DNA of 64,000 nucleotides. Source: Novosphingobium barchaimii LL02 (lineage in GTDB: Bacteria; Pseudomonadota; Alphaproteobacteria; Sphingomonadales; Sphingomonadaceae). The stretch covers positions 88,135 to 152,134 of the forward strand of contig NZ_KQ130460.1 of the NCBI RefSeq assembly GCF_001046635.1. Reading direction: 5' to 3'. The notes under the pieces were generated by a model, which was not told the origin of the DNA, did not search any database, and saw only the letters and a list, made by a program, of their open reading frames with translations. Position numbers and translations under genes: made by a program. Position 1 is the first letter of the stretch, and each line of letters opens with the position of its first letter. Shown in pieces: positions 60,242 to 64,000 of this stretch.

Positions 60242-61893
60242 CAGCTTGTCCCCCGTCTTGACTGGAACCGCTCTCGGATGCGGTCAGCGATGATGGTCTT
60301 GTCGAGCGTTTCGCCCAGCAGCGCGTCGATGAAGGCGCGGTCTGCCTCAGGCAGCGAGCCGAGCGGTCGCCGGAGCTGGTCGACGATGGCGTGGCGCGCC
60401 GCGAGCCCGGTCGGGTATGCCGTCTCGACCGCCGGCTCCGGAAAAGGTGTTTGCCGCACCGCGAGCCCTGCGGTGGAGGGCGGCAGCGACGGCAGCGGCC
60501 GGTCGCCGCCCGTCACGGTCGCGCGGGGCAGCCCCAGCTGGTCAGCGAGCCGGACCACCTTGTCGAGCCGCTCCTCGGCGCGGCTCTTCTGATACTTGCG
60601 ATAGCGGTAGAGCGGCACGGCGCCGCGCGACGGCTCGTAAGGGCCATGCCGCTTGCCGTCATGCTCCACGAAGAGCTGCTGGTCGAACAGCCCCCAGAGC
60701 AGCGTCACCGTCTCGCCGGCGAGCTCGGGCTCGACCTCGTAGGAAGCGCCCTCAACCGAGACGGTCGCGTCGCCCGCAACGGTGCGCCGCTCGGGCTCAC
60801 GAGCGAAGGCGCAGAACCGCTCCCATGAACACATGGCCCGCACGCCATCGCCGGGCAGGTGCCGCAGCCAGTGCTCGATCCGCGCGTGTGGCTCGGAACG
60901 ATGGTCGCCGTTGTTGTAGGTGACCAGCGCACGCCGCATCCACAGATTGGCTTCCGCCTCGTCCTTGGGTTTGTGGAAGTGGTACAACGTCTCGTGCACC
61001 TCCTTCACCGTGCGGAACGGCCGCTCGACCTTGCCCTTGGCGCGGGCCGCGGTGTGCCGGTCGTCGGCCTTCGGCGGCAGATGGGTGAGGACGCGCACGC
61101 CGAGGCTGCCCATCACCGACTGGAACACGCGCGACCGGCTGACCGGGCCGTTGTCCATGTAGATCGTGACCGGCAGGCCCTGGAACGGCAGTTCGGGCTC
61201 AGGCTTGGCGGCGAAGGCGTTGAATAGAAAGCGCAGCGCGGACTCGGCATCCTCGCCATAGACGCTGCGATATTCCTGGTAGACCACGCCCGAGCAGTCA
61301 TCGACGGCCGAGAACAGCATCAGCGTGGGTTTGCCGCGACCCTGCTCGATCCAGAGCGGCGCCTCGACCTGCTTGAGGTCGGACGGGCTCATGTCGAAGT
61401 GCCACAGCTCGTTGGATCGCCGCGCCTGAAAACGAACGGCTGCGTGGGGGCGGGTCACGCGGGCATAGTCCAGCCCTGATGAGCGGAGCAGCCGGTCGAT
61501 GGTCGCCCGCTTCAGCAGGCCGGGTGCTACCTTGACCAGGCCCTCCGGCGTCTCGACGCCATCGGTTTCCAGGAACTCGATGGCGCGGGCGGTCGAAACG
61601 TGCCGGCCCTTCTTGTTGGTGGTCCTGATCTTCAGTGCGGCGACGATCTCGGCGTAGCGCTCCATCTCGGCCTGCGGGGCAACCCGCGTCGCACCATGGT
61701 CGGACCGGCGCACCGACTTGGGGCGGTTCAGCTCGCGCAACGCCCGGTAAAGGGTCCAGATGGAGATGCCATAGGCCTCGGCCGCACGGGCGATGATCTC
61801 GGTGCGACCGGGGTCGCGTGGGGGCAACAGCGACAACCGTCGGCGAAGATCGATCAGCGCCTCTCCAGGCGGTCGCTTCGCCCGGTCAGCCAT
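60241..61893 (-). CDS. tniA: TniA-like DDE transposase
   Basis: A 550-residue transposase of the Mu/Tn5053 class. After an N-terminal DNA-binding part (about 1-150, with EIIARAAEAYGISIWTLYRALREL as a helix-turn-helix) comes an RVE catalytic core: Asp167 in ELWHFDMSPSDL, Asp247 in TIYMDNGPVSRS and Glu290 in KGKVERPFRTVKE, then a Mu-transposase C-terminal beta domain (VSVEGASYEVEPELAGETV). The start ATG 61893 overlaps the resolvase stop by 8 bases. Length equals Tn5053 TniA (about 559). Confidence 0.9.
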   Translation of the reverse strand: MADRAKRPPGEALIDLRRRLSLLPPRDPGRTEIIARAAEAYGISIWTLYRALRELNRPKSVRRSDHGATRVAPQAEMERYAEIVAALKIRTTNKKGRHVSTARAIEFLETDGVETPEGLVKVAPGLLKRATIDRLLRSSGLDYARVTRPHAAVRFQARRSNELWHFDMSPSDLKQVEAPLWIEQGRGKPTLMLFSAVDDCSGVVYQEYRSVYGEDAESALRFLFNAFAAKPEPELPFQGLPVTIYMDNGPVSRSRVFQSVMGSLGVRVLTHLPPKADDRHTAARAKGKVERPFRTVKEVHETLYHFHKPKDEAEANLWMRRALVTYNNGDHRSEPHARIEHWLRHLPGDGVRAMCSWERFCAFAREPERRTVAGDATVSVEGASYEVEPELAGETVTLLWGLFDQQLFVEHDGKRHGPYEPSRGAVPLYRYRKYQKSRAEERLDKVVRLADQLGLPRATVTGGDRPLPSLPPSTAGLAVRQTPFPEPAVETAYPTGLAARHAIVDQLRRPLGSLPEADRAFIDALLGETLDKTIIADRIRERFQSRRGTS

Positions 61894-62482
61894 GGGCTGT
61901 TGCAGCCTCCTTGATCGATGCACCGCTGCCGCGCTTGCCTGCATAGCGATAGAGGGTCGCGACCGACACGCCCATGCGCTTGGCGATGTCGCGCACCGGC
62001 AACGTGCCCTCCTTCATCATCGCCCGTGCCGCGGCGACGTCGCTCGGGCGCATTGCCGATGGGCGGCCACCCTTGCGACCCTGCCGGCGCGCCTCCACTA
62101 GCCCCGCGGTAGTTCGCTCGCGGATCAGGGCACGCTCGAACTGCGCGATGGCGCCGAACACGTGAAAGGTGAGCATGCCACCCGGCGTTGTCGTGTCGAT
62201 GCTCTCGGTCAGCGACACCAGCCCGATCTTCTCGCGCTCCAGATCCTCGGCCGTGGCGATCAACTTCTTGAGCGAGCGGGCGAGGCGGTCGAGCTTCCAA
62301 ACAACCAGCGTGTCGCCTGCGCGCAGCACGTCTTCCAGAATGCGCGCCAGTTCGGGCCGGTCATCGCGCGCGCCCGACGCCTTTTCGGTGAACACCCGCT
62401 CGCAGCCGGCCCGCCGCAGCGCATCGAGCTGGAGCTCGGGGTTCTGGTCGCTGGTGCTGACCCTGGCATAGCCGACCCGCAT
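61886..62482 (-). CDS. tniR: Serine resolvase (TniR-like)
   Basis: A 198-residue resolvase/invertase. MRVGYARVSTSDQN has the nucleophile Ser9; DTLVVWKLDRLARSLKKLI (catalytic Arg region), TTPGGMLTFHVFGAIAQFERALIRERTTAGL and a C-terminal helix-turn-helix (VRDIAKRMGVSVATLYRYAG) follow. It resolves cointegrates at a res site, expected in the 165-bp region upstream. It is the first gene of the tni operon; in Tn5053/Tn402 the resolvase gene lies elsewhere, so the order is unusual. Confidence 0.9.
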   Translation of the reverse strand: MRVGYARVSTSDQNPELQLDALRRAGCERVFTEKASGARDDRPELARILEDVLRAGDTLVVWKLDRLARSLKKLIATAEDLEREKIGLVSLTESIDTTTPGGMLTFHVFGAIAQFERALIRERTTAGLVEARRQGRKGGRPSAMRPSDVAAARAMMKEGTLPVRDIAKRMGVSVATLYRYAGKRGSGASIKEAATAHG

Positions 62483-62647
62483 GAGCGTCTGATCTTCTCC
62501 AAACTCGTGCGGGGCATACCGTTTTGCGACGCGGGTTTCCAGAACAGTTTTGACAAAGTGCGGCCCGCAGATTTACGTTGCCGGCCCAGCAAGGCGATCG
62601 GCTCGTCAGAAACGGTCGTTTTGCAGAACCGCTGAGGAGCCGGGTTC
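62483..62647. promoter_or_regulatory. Intergenic region with candidate res site and divergent promoters
   Basis: Three related stretches, CCGTTTTGCGAC (62519-62530), ACAGTTTTGACA (62544-62555) and GTCGTTTTGCAG (62615-62626), lie in the 165 bp between the divergent resolvase gene and the first plus-strand cargo gene. AAACGGTCGTTT is almost palindromic. Resolvase sites usually consist of such imperfect repeats immediately upstream of the resolvase gene. Exact subsites cannot be fixed by eye. Confidence 0.45.
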
Positions 62648-63340
62648 ATGCAGGTGCTCGATACGGTTGGCTGGGTCGGTGATGGCGACGACACCGACTT
62701 CTTCCTCGCAATCGAGCGCACCTTCGATCTGCGCCTGCGCTCGAACCTGCCTTGGACAACGTTCGGCGAGGTGCGTGACCATGTCGTCGCGCATGTCGCA
62801 GCCTACAGCGGGGGCGGCACGACATGCGCCACGCAGATGACGTTCTACAGGCTTCGACGCGCGCTCGGGCTTGGCCGGCACGTCGGGCCGGATGCGCCGT
62901 TGGCGCCGCTGATCGGTGGGAAGCTGCGCCAAGCGTTCAGCGACCTGGAAGCCGATACCGACCTCAAGATGCCGGCGACGCGAGCCGGATGGCTTGGGAT
63001 TGTCAGTGGTCTCTGCTTCGCTGTCGCGGTCGCGATCCTCGCCTTCACGACGCTGGCACCTCCCCTTCGCATCTTCGCTGCTGGAGCGAGCGCCTACGCG
63101 GGGCTATGGTTACGGCACCTCGACCGCCGGCGATTACCTCGGAGGTGCGACACTATCGGCGATCTCGCCCGACTGGTCACGGAGCAGAACCGTGGCAGGC
63201 TTGCCCGCGACGGCGCGCGCCTCACCGCCCCCGAGATTTGGCGGATCATCCAGCAACTGGCCGCCGAGGAGAGCGGGATCGACCCCGATCTGATTGGGTC
63301 GGAAACGACCTTCTTCCGAGCCAAAGTGCGAGCAGCCTGA
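62648..63340 (+). CDS. Unknown membrane-anchored protein carried by the transposon
   Basis: A 230-residue protein I cannot name. Residues 1-50 (DTDFFLAIERTFDLRLRSNLPWTTFGEVRDHVVAHV) and the C-terminal 60 (TIGDLARLVTEQN, EIWRIIQQLAAEESGIDPDLIGSETTFF) both have the helix spacing and acidic wording of acyl-carrier-protein-like domains, without the phosphopantetheine Ser. Two hydrophobic segments at about 115-155 (WLGIVSGLCFAVAVAILAF, LRIFAAGASAYAGLWL) should span the membrane and hold the two domains on the same side. ATG 62648 follows GAGGAGCCGGGTTC. Confidence 0.6.
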   Translation: MQVLDTVGWVGDGDDTDFFLAIERTFDLRLRSNLPWTTFGEVRDHVVAHVAAYSGGGTTCATQMTFYRLRRALGLGRHVGPDAPLAPLIGGKLRQAFSDLEADTDLKMPATRAGWLGIVSGLCFAVAVAILAFTTLAPPLRIFAAGASAYAGLWLRHLDRRRLPRRCDTIGDLARLVTEQNRGRLARDGARLTAPEIWRIIQQLAAEESGIDPDLIGSETTFFRAKVRAA

Positions 63341-63368
63341 TCAATGGCTTACTGGATTGCATAGATTG

Positions 63369-63821
63369 ATGCCGAGACACGGGACATTGCGTGGCGTCGG
63401 ACTGACGGCTTTGGGTGCCGTTGTCGTCGCAGGCTCTTTCGTCGCTCTCGGATTGCGACCGGATGGGATCGCCAGCTACTATCGCGATACGCTGACTCCG
63501 GCAGGGTTTGCCATTTGGTTCTGCGGCTTCGTAGCCGCCACACTCGCTCCACCCGCCATAGCTGTACTCTGCTGGTTTGGCGCCATGCGGTTCCGCTACG
63601 GGTGGCTTCTCCACATCCTGCTTGTTCCTGCCACCTACGCCGCTGTGCGAGGATCAATCGCGCTCATGCTCGCGGTAGCAAGTGAGCCGGACAGCGATGG
63701 CCCAACGAGATGGGCTACCGATCCAGCAGTGATGCTGATGGTGGTTTGCCCCATCGTGTACTTTCTGATCTTGGGTTCCACAAAGCTGCGTGAGCATCGC
63801 GCATCAGCAAATGACTGCTAA
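63369..63821 (+). CDS. Unknown small membrane protein carried by the transposon
   Basis: A 150-residue, mostly hydrophobic protein with about four predicted helices: LRGVGLTALGAVVVAGSFVAL, FAIWFCGFVAATLAPPAIAVLCWF, WLLHILLVPATYAAVRGSIALML and PAVMLMVVCPIVYFLIL. No family is recognised. It starts 28 bases after the preceding cargo gene and probably forms a pair with it. ATG 63369 is preferred; an in-frame start at 63294 would overlap the neighbour. The right transposon arm begins 41 bases after its stop. Confidence 0.55.
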   Translation: MPRHGTLRGVGLTALGAVVVAGSFVALGLRPDGIASYYRDTLTPAGFAIWFCGFVAATLAPPAIAVLCWFGAMRFRYGWLLHILLVPATYAAVRGSIALMLAVASEPDSDGPTRWATDPAVMLMVVCPIVYFLILGSTKLREHRASANDC

Positions 63822-63862
63822 TCTCGACTTTGTAGTTGGCAGATACCATGAGCGGCCCTTTG

Positions 63863-64000
63863 CCGTTTGCGAGCAGACGCGGATGATGGCGAGCACATTG
63901 TCGGATAGCGTGAGCAGCATAGTCGGCTCGTTGTCAGGTAATCTGGGCAGGAAAAGGCGCTGTTTGCGAGCAGAAGCTGCTACGGTTGCAAGCGCCTACA
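63863..64000 (-). repeat. Right terminal inverted arm of the transposon
   Basis: It ends TTGCAAGCGCCTACA at the last base of the window. GTTTGCGAGCAG occurs at 63865-63876 and 63962-63973, spaced as in the left arm. The 25-base stretch 63878-63902 is the exact inverse of 58466-58490. Confidence 0.9.

Larger units (their letters stand above)
58368..64000. mobile_element. Complete TniA/TniB-type (Tn5053/Tn402-like) transposon, 5,633 bp
   Basis: The ends are TGTAGGCG (58368) and CGCCTACA (ending at 64000), i.e. TG...CA termini, with 138-bp inverted arms that align without gaps. Between them lie a serine resolvase, a DDE transposase and an AAA ATPase in one minus-strand operon, plus three unknown genes. 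The element splits a P450 gene. The bases at its left edge, CTAAC (58363-58367), would be the 5-bp target duplication typical of this family; the partner would be at 64001-64005, outside the window. TniQ, present in Tn5053/Tn402, is absent. Confidence 0.88.

Noticed and set aside
1-64000. CRISPR arrays, tRNA or rRNA genes
   Set aside because: No regularly spaced repeat array and no cloverleaf or rRNA-like sequence was noticed on either strand. A dedicated scan would be needed to exclude small RNAs.

Overview
The window is GC-rich chromosomal DNA from an alphaproteobacterium, most probably a sphingomonad (Novosphingobium/Sphingobium/Sphingomonas type). The evidence is gene content (DUF1134, FadL/FadD clusters, glycine-zipper surface proteins, DmdC-type acyl-CoA dehydrogenases), codon bias, and short palindromic repeats of the CTTCGACAGGCTCAGCCTGA kind, which I recall from this group. 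I saw no rRNA, tRNA or CRISPR array. Genes are packed tightly, with many ATGA or TGATG stop/start overlaps.

Layout. (1) 1-2205: the 3' end of a DUF1134 gene, an aromatic/aspartate aminotransferase and a GNAT acetyltransferase. (2) 2264-15065: fatty-acid uptake and beta-oxidation. A DmdC-type acyl-CoA dehydrogenase lies divergent from a TetR regulator with a palindromic operator between them. A fadL-fadD-merR-tesB operon and a thiolase/FadN-like/acyl-CoA dehydrogenase operon (compare Bacillus fadNAE) follow. (3) 15156-18194: a Leu/Val/Phe dehydrogenase divergent from an Lrp regulator, then an MHS-type carboxylate transporter. (4) 18393-23168: a Tat-exported molybdenum aldehyde dehydrogenase (PaoABC type) with a LysR gene downstream; fumC follows. 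(5) 24818-43498: an approximately 18.7-kb, same-strand purine catabolic cluster of 16 genes. (6) 43661-57327: housekeeping and envelope genes (RlpA, ArgG, Cfa, a FolM-like reductase, two paralogous glycine-zipper proteins, PhzF), a TetR-controlled tripartite EmrAB/OprM-type efflux operon, a DUF938 methyltransferase and a MATE pump. (7) 57804-64000: a cytochrome P450 gene cut by a complete 5,633-bp TniA/TniB-type transposon whose right end coincides with the window end.

The purine cluster reads as a nearly complete route. A secreted nucleosidase would release bases, an NCS2/AzgA permease would import them, and guanine and adenine deaminases would feed xanthine dehydrogenase (XdhAB, matured by XdhC). 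HIU hydrolase and UraD then lead to allantoin, PuuE to allantoate, an allantoate amidohydrolase to ureidoglycine, and a PucG/HpxJ-type aminotransferase to oxalurate. HpxX, HpxY (AtzE-type amidase), HpxW (gamma-glutamyltransferase family) and HpxZ homologues mark the oxalurate/oxamate branch known from Klebsiella. No recognisable urate oxidase (Uox, PuuD or the PHBH-type HpxO) is present. A two-dinucleotide-fold flavin monooxygenase sits exactly between UraD and HIU hydrolase and is the best candidate for the urate-hydroxylating enzyme.

The transposon has 138-bp inverted ends that align without gaps and contain repeated 12-bp motifs. It encodes a resolvase, a DDE transposase and an AAA ATPase in one overlapping operon, has no TniQ, and carries three genes of unknown function. 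Those three genes, the missing TniQ and the complex ends are the least explained parts of the window.
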